13,333 nucleotides of DNA from Caryophanales bacterium UBA2450 (lineage in GTDB: Bacteria; Bacillota_I; Bacilli_A; RFN20; CAG-826): contig DDQE01000010.1 of assembly GCA_002342545.1 (NCBI GenBank), positions 1-13,333 of the forward strand. Reading direction: 5' to 3'. The notes beneath the pieces were generated by a model. It had not been told where the DNA came from, did not search any database, and saw only the letters and a program-made list of their open reading frames with translations. A program made the position numbers and the translations under genes. This document shows, one piece after another, positions 1 through 6,459 of the stretch (position 1 is its first letter; every line of letters begins with the position of its first letter).

Positions 1-36
1 AAAATACGTTTCTACCTTAAATAGCAAAAACGTATT
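1..36 (-). terminator. Probable intrinsic terminator after the cytidylyltransferase/PLP-enzyme fusion gene
   Basis: A perfect 9-bp inverted repeat (AATACGTTT at 3-11, AAACGTATT at 28-36) lies 24 bases past the stop codon of the fusion gene. On the minus strand the stem runs into a T-run that is cut by the window edge. The loop is 16 bases and the stem is AT-rich, so it may be weak. The length of the T-tract cannot be seen. Confidence 0.5.
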
Positions 37-59
37 ATTTCTTTCTTGTGTATCAATTC

Positions 60-1871
60 TTATTTAATAACTTCTTTTAGACAATTAATTAGATAATTAT
101 TATCATTACTATCTCTTACCGCTAATCTAATGAAGTTTTTACCTTCAAATGTCTTCTTGCTAGATAAGTCTTTAATAATGAGTTTATATTTATCTAATAA
201 AGTAATAGCAAGTTCACGAGAATTAATATCACCAAGATCCACCATCACGTAATTTGCCTCACTTGGATATACTTTAAATTCATTAAATTCTTCTAGTTTA
301 TTAACAAATTCTTCTCTAGCTTCTACAATCTTGTCACAAGCTTCATCATAACTCTTAGAGAATAATTGATAGATTTGTAAATAATATTCCGCAAAAGAGT
401 TAATGTTCCAAACTTGCATTTCTTGTTTTAACTCTTTTAACAAGTTAATATCACTAGTGGCTAATAACCCAAGTCTCAAGCCAGGTACCCCATACGATTT
501 AGATATTGATTTAATCACAATCACATTAGGATATTTATTAATAAATTCATCATTAAATAATGTAAATCTCACTTCACCTCTAGCAAAATCCACAAAAGAT
601 TCATCCACCACTAATTTGTGACCATTAGATTTAGAGTAATCCGCTAATTCAATAATTTGCTCTTTAGATAGCATAAATCCTGAGGGATTATCTGGATTGA
701 TCACTACTGTGATATCTGCTTTATCAATCATCGATTTGATAGAAGTCATATCTAATCTATAGTCAAATTTAGAATTATCAATTTCTAATATCTCACTATC
801 TTTGAAGCATCTCACATATTCATTAAAGGCAGGGATATTAACTCCAACTTTCTTACCTTTAGAGATATGTCCTAAAGCATTAATTAATTCTGCCGCTCCA
901 TTACCAACAAAGATATGACTCTCATCCACATTATATAATCTACCGGCGTTCATATTTTGAACAAATAAGCCACTAGGATATTGAGTTAATAAAGTAGGTA
1001 ACTCATATCTAAGTTTCTCCACCATTTCTTTAGGTGGGAAATATGGATTAACTAAATAGCAGAAATCAATATATCCAGGGAATCTCCAATATCCCCCATA
1101 CTTCTTTTCTATAAGTCTTAACTTATCTTCTCCTTTAGAGAATAAGACAGTAGCGATATCTAGATCTTGCGCGTCATCGATCTCATACCACGGCCTATCA
1201 TCCATAGTGAATGCTTTAAATGATATTTCTGGTAATTTACATATATATTTAAGTGGGGTCTCATAATAACAATTAAGACCATACATCTTCATATATGTCT
1301 CTAAAAACGGAATATAGATATTATTCACAAATTCTTTAGAGAATTTATAGATGTTGACAGTCTTATAATATTTATCAACATACTCATATAAGAATCTGGC
1401 TTTTTCAATAAACTTCTTAATGTGGTTATTTTCATCTAAAGTAACACATGTTCCATCCATCCAAGATTCATATTTAGCGACAGTGACAATATCTTTATCT
1501 TCACTTTCTAAAACATCTTTAATTAAGTCTTCATCAAAGATGATGTCGCTTTCTAATAATATAACATCATCTTTCTTTAGCTCTTCTTTAGCTAAATAGA
1601 ATGAATAAATATTATTAGTAGTCGCATAGTCTTTATTATCAATAAAAACAAAGTCTAATTGACCTCTATAGTTATCTAAAATATATTTTTTTAAATTATC
1701 ACCTTTATATCCAGTAACAATTACAAATCTAGTTATCCTTGCTTTTTTAATTGCAGTAATCGCGCGATCAATTAATTTTTCTCCAGCGACCTCCACCATA
1801 CACTTGGTGTTATCTTTTGTATATTTAGCGAGTCTTTTTCCTAAACCCGCTGCTAACATTAATGCTTGCAT
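60..1871 (-). CDS. Bifunctional fusion: LicC-like sugar/phospho-alcohol nucleotidyltransferase + HisC/CobD-like PLP-dependent aminotransferase or decarboxylase
   Basis: A 603-residue cytoplasmic fusion. Residues 1-240 are a nucleotidyltransferase: the signature LAAGLGKRL (6-14), K23 in NTKCMVEVAG, the metal-binding D109 in ESDIIFD, and D232/D233. The NTKCMVxVxG form is typical of phosphocholine-type cytidylyltransferases. Residues 250-603 are a fold-type I PLP enzyme of the HisC/CobD branch: NGAAELI (324-330), NPDNPSG (392-398), D423, and Schiff-base K458 in SISKSYGVPGLRLG with R466. I infer that the PLP domain makes an amino-alcohol phosphate (CobD-like enzymes decarboxylate phospho-threonine or phospho-serine) and the first domain activates it with CTP for attachment to a polysaccharide. 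Plain transamination is also possible. Domain assignment is firm; substrates are inference. AAGG lies 10 bases before the ATG, and the gene has its own extended -10 promoter. Confidence 0.88.
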   Translation of the reverse strand: MQALMLAAGLGKRLAKYTKDNTKCMVEVAGEKLIDRAITAIKKARITRFVIVTGYKGDNLKKYILDNYRGQLDFVFIDNKDYATTNNIYSFYLAKEELKKDDVILLESDIIFDEDLIKDVLESEDKDIVTVAKYESWMDGTCVTLDENNHIKKFIEKARFLYEYVDKYYKTVNIYKFSKEFVNNIYIPFLETYMKMYGLNCYYETPLKYICKLPEISFKAFTMDDRPWYEIDDAQDLDIATVLFSKGEDKLRLIEKKYGGYWRFPGYIDFCYLVNPYFPPKEMVEKLRYELPTLLTQYPSGLFVQNMNAGRLYNVDESHIFVGNGAAELINALGHISKGKKVGVNIPAFNEYVRCFKDSEILEIDNSKFDYRLDMTSIKSMIDKADITVVINPDNPSGFMLSKEQIIELADYSKSNGHKLVVDESFVDFARGEVRFTLFNDEFINKYPNVIVIKSISKSYGVPGLRLGLLATSDINLLKELKQEMQVWNINSFAEYYLQIYQLFSKSYDEACDKIVEAREEFVNKLEEFNEFKVYPSEANYVMVDLGDINSRELAITLLDKYKLIIKDLSSKKTFEGKNFIRLAVRDSNDNNYLINCLKEVIK

Positions 1872-1891
1872 AATTTATTTACCTTCGAAGT

Positions 1892-1923
1892 ATTATAGCA
1901 TAATTAGACAAATACTAATTATG
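1892..1923 (-). promoter_or_regulatory. Extended -10 promoter with adjoining 9-7-9 dyad, upstream of the fusion gene
   Basis: On the minus strand TGCTATAAT (1892-1900) is a perfect extended -10 element, 20 bases upstream of the ATG at 1871. I see no good -35. In its place is a perfect dyad, CATAATTAG-7-CTAATTATG (1899-1923), which overlaps the TG of the extended -10 by two bases. It has no T-run after it, so an operator fits better than a terminator. The protein that would bind it is unknown. Confidence 0.55.
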
Positions 1924-1957
1924 TTTTGTAAAAGGATGTGCGAACAACATTATTGTT

Positions 1958-2182
1958 TTAATTTGAGGCAAGCTTTCTGCATAAATTAATGAGCACATCT
2001 AATTTTTGATCCAAAACTCTCTGATTATAGATGACTCTATTCAATTCAGATTCCAAGTTTTTAATTTTTTTGTTTGTTTCATCTATAGCATCTAGAAAAT
2101 AAGGAAAATTAATGTTTCTATTAATATTCAATCCTTGTGATAAGATTTCCTTAATTTTAGTTTTTTCTTGTAGTGTCAACAT
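1958..2182 (-). CDS. Small coiled-coil protein, third gene of the AAA15/RloB operon
   Basis: 74 residues of unrecognised family. The C-terminal half (about residues 27-70) is a heptad-like helix rich in Asn, Lys, Glu and Leu (for example KKIKNLESELNRVI), which suggests a coiled coil. There is no signal peptide or membrane segment. The gene is probably real: a strong Shine-Dalgarno, AAGGAG at 2192-2197 (inside the end of the upstream gene), lies 9 bases before the ATG, and the gap to that gene is only 4 bases. Its place in the operon suggests an accessory, assembly or inhibitor subunit of the ATPase-TOPRIM pair. That role is inference. Confidence 0.65.
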   Translation of the reverse strand: MLTLQEKTKIKEILSQGLNINRNINFPYFLDAIDETNKKIKNLESELNRVIYNQRVLDQKLDVLINLCRKLASN

Positions 2183-2186
2183 TTTT

Positions 2187-2870
2187 TTATTCTCCTTTTA
2201 TATTTTTAATCTTTTCAAAGAAAGATTTATCTCCGGTTTTTAAAGCTTTTAGTAATAACTCTAGATTCCCTCCTGGAACGTTATGCTTGTAATCATGATT
2301 TAATTCGCTAATATTTTTAAGCAAATTATCATATGAATAAGTTTTTGTTGGCTCGTTGCAAAATGAATCTTTAATAATATCTAGTTGCCAGTTGGAAGCC
2401 GTATATCCATTCTTAATTCTTTTTCCATTCTTAATTTTAACAGAAATTTTAGGCCAATATTTTTCGACTACTTCAGAATTCTGTTTTTTTGACGAGGTAT
2501 TGAGTAATACATTTTGTAACGGAGCGCATCCAAGTAACAATATTTGAAGGATATTTGGATTTGTACAAAAGCTAACAGAGTCAACCGCTTTTTCGTCTCC
2601 TAAGATTGACAACAGATCTGACCTAGTTAAATTAAATGGAGAAGTCTGCTCTCCTTGCTTACAATCGACATCATAAACAGCAACTACACAATCAATAGAG
2701 GGTTCTGAATAAAATTCTTGATAAAAAGCACCAATATTACCAGCGCCATTTGCATTAACAAATAACGCATCAATTGTTTCGTGTATTCCGTTGTTTTGAG
2801 AAACTATATCAAAAAGGCATTCTTCTTCGTCGCCTTCAACAATAACTACAACACTGTACTTCTCACTCAT
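2187..2870 (-). CDS. RloB-like TOPRIM-fold protein, probable nuclease effector of an AbiL/RloAB-type defence system
   Basis: 227 residues, divergent. The N-terminal VVVIVEGDEEE (7-17) carries the TOPRIM glutamate E12, and VYDVD (65-69) gives the DxD pair D67/D69. FCTNPNILQILLLG (101-114) matches the SNPxFExWxLLH block of RloB proteins, with a Thr for the Ser and without the Glu. TOPRIM domains in this setting are metal-dependent nucleases; AbiLii and, more distantly, PARIS AriB are comparable effectors. The start is 1 base after the stop of the AAA15 ATPase gene, so the two are probably translationally coupled, and I infer that the ATPase controls this protein. RloB-like is my best family call; DUF4435/AriB is the main alternative. 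The missing Glu may mean altered activity. Confidence 0.72.
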   Translation of the reverse strand: MSEKYSVVVIVEGDEEECLFDIVSQNNGIHETIDALFVNANGAGNIGAFYQEFYSEPSIDCVVAVYDVDCKQGEQTSPFNLTRSDLLSILGDEKAVDSVSFCTNPNILQILLLGCAPLQNVLLNTSSKKQNSEVVEKYWPKISVKIKNGKRIKNGYTASNWQLDIIKDSFCNEPTKTYSYDNLLKNISELNHDYKHNVPGGNLELLLKALKTGDKSFFEKIKNIKGE

Positions 2871-2871
2871 A

Positions 2872-4125
2872 TTACTTACTTAATGAAAGGAGTTCTCCAA
2901 TAAAGGATGGAGAAGGGACATATCCAAAATCACCCCTATAATACCTTTTAATCAATTCATCGCCCTCTCGGATTCCTCCAGTTGCTACAGTGGAACTAGA
3001 TAGGCAATAGAGTTTTGCTTTTTCTTTAGTTCTTTCAACAAAATAAATCTGTTCTTTTCTCATGAGATTTCCACAGTCAACCAAAAGCAAATCGTGGGCT
3101 GTAAATAGAAGTTGCGCCTTTTTATTTGCAATGTTGTTAAACAAACTAACAATGGCTCTACTTAATTTGAAGTGCAAACCATTATCCATTTCATCAATTA
3201 TTAATGTTTTTCCTTCAGAAAGAGCATCATAAATGTATGATGCAATGGCTTCAATTTTCTTTGTTCCAGCGGAATCAAAAATCATAGAAGGGACAATTGT
3301 TTTGTTATATGCTGTCACCATTTTAAATGCGTCAGTCACTTTTTCAAAATCCCGTAAAGCTTTTTCACTAATTTTCTCATTTTCTGAAGATAATTGAGTT
3401 TGAAAATAAGAAAAATTTGTGATGGATAAATCTGCATGTTTAACAAAAGATGTAATAAATTTTTGTTTTTCAATTGTTCCGTTTTTAAAAGTCTCAAGCG
3501 TATTATCGAACGGAAAATTATTTAAATCTATAATTGTGAGAGAATTCGATAATTTTTCAATGGATTCTTTAAACTCTTTTAAAATCGAAAATTCACCATC
3601 TTCAATACGAACACTATAGACAAATGGTTTTTGACCAATAATGACATTTAATAAAGATGATTTATCCTGATCATAAACTAATAATTTTTTTCCAGCTCTG
3701 TCTAATTCAAGTACAACATTCTCATTAGGGTATCCAACATCATAGTAGGTAATTTTTGAGAATTTCTCTTTTAGAAATTCCTTTTTGTAGTTGTCATATT
3801 CAAACTCATATTTAAACCAGCCCAACCCATCGCGATTGTTAAATGTAATTGACAAATCAATTACAGCACTATCATTAAAAATACGTGAATTGAAAGCAAC
3901 ATTATCCCTTCCCGATAAAATCATCTTAATTTTTTTCATTAAGACAATAAGATTGGTCTTGCCTGAATTATTTCCGCCATATATGGCAACAGATTTTAAA
4001 ACTTGTCTATTATCAATCAATACCGAATTCGATAGAAGCTTTTTAGTTCTTCTATCAGCAACAAATGAAATCATAGAATCGTTAGAAAAAAAACGATATC
4101 CATTAAATTTAATTTCGCTAATCAT
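2872..4125 (-). CDS. AAA15-family ATPase (RloA/AbiLi-like), sensor or regulator of the paired TOPRIM protein
   Basis: 417 residues with the ABC/SMC-like ATPase layout of AAA15 proteins. The Walker A is GGNNSGKTN (50-58). A long middle region (about 80-270) follows, then a signature-like DSAGTKK (284-290), Walker B LIIDEMD (308-314, with E312 as the likely catalytic base) and the H-loop FTAHD (H344). The C-terminal RYYRGDFGYVPSP (394-406) is typical of this family. Length fits RloA/AbiLi proteins. A good ribosome binding site, GGAG at 4135-4138, lies 9 bases before the ATG. It is first in an operon with the TOPRIM gene and the small coiled-coil gene. By analogy with AbiL and PARIS, it should sense infection and release or activate the nuclease. 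The trigger cannot be read from sequence. Confidence 0.82.
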   Translation of the reverse strand: MISEIKFNGYRFFSNDSMISFVADRRTKKLLSNSVLIDNRQVLKSVAIYGGNNSGKTNLIVLMKKIKMILSGRDNVAFNSRIFNDSAVIDLSITFNNRDGLGWFKYEFEYDNYKKEFLKEKFSKITYYDVGYPNENVVLELDRAGKKLLVYDQDKSSLLNVIIGQKPFVYSVRIEDGEFSILKEFKESIEKLSNSLTIIDLNNFPFDNTLETFKNGTIEKQKFITSFVKHADLSITNFSYFQTQLSSENEKISEKALRDFEKVTDAFKMVTAYNKTIVPSMIFDSAGTKKIEAIASYIYDALSEGKTLIIDEMDNGLHFKLSRAIVSLFNNIANKKAQLLFTAHDLLLVDCGNLMRKEQIYFVERTKEKAKLYCLSSSTVATGGIREGDELIKRYYRGDFGYVPSPSFIGELLSLSK

Positions 4126-4146
4126 AAAATTGTTCTCCGCAGATAC

Positions 4147-4185
4147 AAGATACCATACTATTCATTTTCGTGCAATATTTTTGCA
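4147..4185 (-). promoter_or_regulatory. Possible promoter of the AAA15/RloB operon, with a small dyad over the -35
   Basis: On the minus strand TTGCAC (4170-4175) is followed, after 17 bases, by TATCTT (4147-4152), an imperfect sigma70-type pair about 22 bases upstream of the ATG at 4125. A dyad TGCAA-5-TTGCA (4171-4185) overlaps the -35. The rest of the gap 4186-4301 shows only AT-rich sequence, including one isolated TATAAT-like box and no convincing gene. Confidence 0.3.
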
Positions 4186-4301
4186 TAAAAATTATTCAAA
4201 TGAAATTATATGTGGCTTCTCCTTGGATTTGTTCTTTAAAACGTTAGAAAGCATTTTAGAATAAGCTCACATCAACGATAAATATAAACAAGTAAATATT
4301 T

Positions 4302-4324
4302 AAAAAGAAAAGCGCAACCGCGCT
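4302..4324 (-). terminator. Intrinsic terminator of the UDP-glucuronate epimerase gene
   Basis: On the minus strand AGCGC-GGTT-GCGCT (4311-4324) forms a 5-bp GC-rich hairpin followed by TTTCTTTTT (4302-4310). The 5' arm overlaps the TAG stop codon of the epimerase. It separates the capsule gene from the defence operon downstream. Confidence 0.75.
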
Positions 4325-5348
4325 ATTTCTTCATATAGAAATCATAATACCATCTAGAGAATCTTCTTAATCCTTCTCTTAAGGATGTTGATGGTTTATA
4401 ACCAAAGTCTCTTTCTAAATCAGTTGTATCTGCATAAGTAATAGGAACATCACCTTTTTGCATAGGCACTAATTTCTTATGTGCTTCAAAGTCATAATCT
4501 TTTGGTAACACTCCTGCACTTACTAATTCACTAGATAATATAGATACAAAGTCTAATAAATTTTCTGGATTATTATTACCAATGTTATAAATCTTATATG
4601 GAGGGATAGGAAGTCCATCTTCTCCATCTTTTCTTATAGGAGCTTTACCCATAACTTTGATAATGCCTTCTACAATATCATCTATATAAGTGAAGTCTCT
4701 TTTACAGTTACCATAATTAAAGATTTCTATTGTTTCTCCTTTAATTAATTTATTAGTAAATGAGAAATAGGCCATATCTGGTCTACCCATAGGGCCATAG
4801 ACTGTAAAAAATCTAAGTCCAGTAGTAGGAATGTTATATAACTTAGAATAAGCATGGGCTAATAATTCATTAGACTTCTTAGTTGCCGCATATAAGCTAA
4901 CTGGATTATCTACTTTATCATCTGTACTAAACGGAACTTTAGTGTTTCCTCCATATACACTACTAGAGGAAGCATACACTAAATGGTTAGGCATATGATA
5001 TCTACAAGCTTCTAAAATGTTATAAAAACCAATGATATTAGATTGAATATAAACATCAGGATGATCAATAGAATATCTCACTCCTGCTTGAGCGGCTAAA
5101 TTCACTACAATATCAAAATGATATTCATTAAATAAATTATCAATAAAGGCTTTATCTGAGATATCACCTTTAATAAATTTAAATGATTTAAAGGATGATA
5201 ACATCTTTAAACGTTCTTCTTTTAAAGAAACATCATAATAATCATTTAGATTATCAATCCCAATAATTTCATCTTTAGAGGTTTCTAAAAGCTTCTTACA
5301 TAAGAAGGATCCGATAAAACCTGCTGCACCTGTAACTAATATTTTCAT
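4323..5348 (-). CDS. UDP-glucuronate 4-epimerase (NAD-dependent epimerase, SDR family)
   Basis: 341 residues, full length for the family. It interconverts UDP-glucuronate and UDP-galacturonate in the cytoplasm, supplying a uronic acid to a surface polysaccharide. The Rossmann motif is TGAAGFIG (6-13), the catalytic set is SSSS (127-130) with Y153 and K157 (YAATK), and the blocks AQAGVRYS (86-93) and VYGPMGRPDMA (183-193) are typical of UDP-glucuronate rather than UDP-glucose epimerases. It would use the product of the UDP-glucose dehydrogenase encoded upstream, but an RNA-AbiF module now lies between them. Its ATG is 1 base after the AbiF stop codon and has no strong Shine-Dalgarno of its own, so it is probably cotranscribed and coupled to AbiF. 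Confidence 0.92.
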   Translation of the reverse strand: MKILVTGAAGFIGSFLCKKLLETSKDEIIGIDNLNDYYDVSLKEERLKMLSSFKSFKFIKGDISDKAFIDNLFNEYHFDIVVNLAAQAGVRYSIDHPDVYIQSNIIGFYNILEACRYHMPNHLVYASSSSVYGGNTKVPFSTDDKVDNPVSLYAATKKSNELLAHAYSKLYNIPTTGLRFFTVYGPMGRPDMAYFSFTNKLIKGETIEIFNYGNCKRDFTYIDDIVEGIIKVMGKAPIRKDGEDGLPIPPYKIYNIGNNNPENLLDFVSILSSELVSAGVLPKDYDFEAHKKLVPMQKGDVPITYADTTDLERDFGYKPSTSLREGLRRFSRWYYDFYMKK

Positions 5349-5349
5349 A

Positions 5350-6294
5350 CTATAATTTTCTTAAGTCCTCATAATCAAAAGGCAAACCAATGTATTCCAA
5401 AAACCTTTCTTTAGAAACTACACTTCCTATTTTTTTATAACACGAATTAATACAAGATGATATATTTTGAATAAATTCGTTATACATTGTTTTGTTCACA
5501 AAGTATTTGATAGAGATAATAAGGGCTGTTAAATCATTCAATCCCTGTTTTAAATTCCCATCTTTATCTTTTTTGCAATGAATTAAATTATGTTCTTCAA
5601 GAGGAGAGATAATCAATCTTCTATGAGAATAATTTAGTAGCATTTCATCGTGAGCACACATATTACGAACATCTGCAAAAAAGGCTATCATCACTTTAGC
5701 TTTTCTAGCAGGCTTCTTTTCGATTCTTTTTTCTAAGACAGAGTTAATGATAATAGATAAATCTTCAGGTTTGAGAATGTAAATCAAATCTCGAACAACC
5801 CCCATAGTCAAACATTTAGATAATACCCAAAAGGGAATAAATCCATGGTTGGCTTTATAATGACTAACCGCAGTATTCTTTTTTCCAAATGTATTTAGCT
5901 GTTTTTTAATTTTTTTTAGGTTGGCATCTAAATATTCACTAGTCTGATCAAAATTGGCCTTTCTAAGATACTGTTTTTCTTTAATACCATATTTTTGTGA
6001 GATTTGATGGCTAATAGCAGTTTTAATTTTTTGTTCGATAAACAATAAATGCTTCAGAATAACAGTCTTAAACTGTTTATCGAAGGAATAAACCGCATAA
6101 AGGTGCTCAAAATCAACACCATCGTAATATAATCTAGTTCCTGGTTTATAAAATAAATTTTTATATGCAGTGACACAATAGTAATTGTTTTCCGTTAAAA
6201 GCCTTTTTGCTCTTGTTGGTTGAGAAAAAGACATACCCTTGCTAGATAATATTTCAATTAATTGATCAACGCTTTTATATTCTTTTGCACCCAT
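5350..6294 (-). CDS. abiF: Abi_2 family HEPN ribonuclease, AbiF/AbiD-like abortive-infection toxin
   Basis: 314 residues, about the usual size of Abi_2 proteins. FADVRNMCAHDEMLLN holds the HEPN catalytic motif R210-N211-x3-H215. The N-terminal part (about 10-110) contains the family's conserved helical block around LKHLLFIEQKIKTAI (80-94). HEPN proteins of this kind cut RNA, and AbiD/AbiF proteins stop growth of infected cells. AbiF genes are known to sit beside a structured RNA that acts as antitoxin, and a small RNA gene lies 48 bases upstream here. No Shine-Dalgarno precedes the ATG, but a perfect TATAAT at 6315-6320 would give a leader of only about 14 bases, so translation may be near-leaderless. 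Family and active site are firm; AbiF rather than AbiD rests mainly on the RNA neighbour. Confidence 0.85.
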   Translation of the reverse strand: MGAKEYKSVDQLIEILSSKGMSFSQPTRAKRLLTENNYYCVTAYKNLFYKPGTRLYYDGVDFEHLYAVYSFDKQFKTVILKHLLFIEQKIKTAISHQISQKYGIKEKQYLRKANFDQTSEYLDANLKKIKKQLNTFGKKNTAVSHYKANHGFIPFWVLSKCLTMGVVRDLIYILKPEDLSIIINSVLEKRIEKKPARKAKVMIAFFADVRNMCAHDEMLLNYSHRRLIISPLEEHNLIHCKKDKDGNLKQGLNDLTALIISIKYFVNKTMYNEFIQNISSCINSCYKKIGSVVSKERFLEYIGLPFDYEDLRKL

Positions 6295-6314
6295 AAAAAT
6301 AGTATGAATTATTT

Positions 6315-6320
6315 ATTATA
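6315..6320 (-). promoter_or_regulatory. Candidate -10 box (TATAAT) for the AbiF gene
   Basis: A consensus TATAAT on the minus strand, 20 bases before the AbiF ATG and downstream of the small RNA's U-tract. No convincing -35 is present at 16-18 bases. Because the flanking DNA is almost pure A/T, a chance match is possible. Confidence 0.35.
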
Positions 6321-6342
6321 ATTAATAAAGAATTATTTGCAT

Positions 6343-6393
6343 AAAAAAAGTCAGGGAGTAGAACCGCAGTCCGTCGTCCTCTGGACCTGACTT
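6343..6393 (-). ncRNA. Small structured RNA upstream of AbiF, probable AbiF RNA antitoxin
   Basis: On the minus strand an 8-bp closing stem pairs AAGUCAGG (6386-6393) with CCUGACUU (6348-6355), followed directly by a U-run (to 6343). Inside, GUCC-AGA-GGAC (6376-6386) can form a small hairpin whose first base competes with the end of the outer stem. A second GGAC lies a few bases further on, and GUUC in the 3' half could pair with GGAC, allowing alternative or pseudoknot folds. 26 of the 46 bases 6348-6393 are G or C, while the flanks are nearly all A/T. It has its own promoter. The same hairpin can end transcription from the dehydrogenase gene upstream. Identification as AbiF RNA rests on its position before an Abi_2 gene; I cannot run the covariance model. 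The alternative is a plain terminator, but the internal sequence and dedicated promoter argue for an RNA gene. Confidence 0.65.
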
Positions 6394-6396
6394 AAT

Positions 6397-6424
6397 CTTA
6401 TATTGAAATGGGTGCTTTTGGCAA
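6397..6424 (-). promoter_or_regulatory. Promoter of the small RNA upstream of AbiF
   Basis: On the minus strand TTGCCA (6419-6424, 5 of 6 to consensus) and TATAAG (6397-6402, 5 of 6) are 16 bases apart. The expected start at about 6390-6392 coincides with the first bases of the RNA stem, so promoter, stem and U-tract define one short transcription unit of about 45-50 nt. Confidence 0.6.
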
Positions 6425-6459
6425 CAATTTATTTTCTTAATTATATAAAATTCAAATAA

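Noticed and set aside
3791..4264. 157-codon plus-strand open frame opposite the AAA15 gene
   Set aside because: It lies mostly antisense to a well supported ATPase gene, lacks a ribosome binding site and has no recognisable motifs. The other plus-strand frames are shadows in the same way.
4186..4301. A 20-codon minus-strand frame between the epimerase terminator and the AAA15 gene
   Set aside because: It has no ribosome binding site, composition matches intergenic DNA, and there is nothing recognisable in its product.
6343..6393. CRISPR repeat, or tandem-repeat RNA antitoxin of the ToxI type
   Set aside because: Only one copy of the element is present, with no spacers or tandem repeats, and the protein is Abi_2 rather than ToxN-like.
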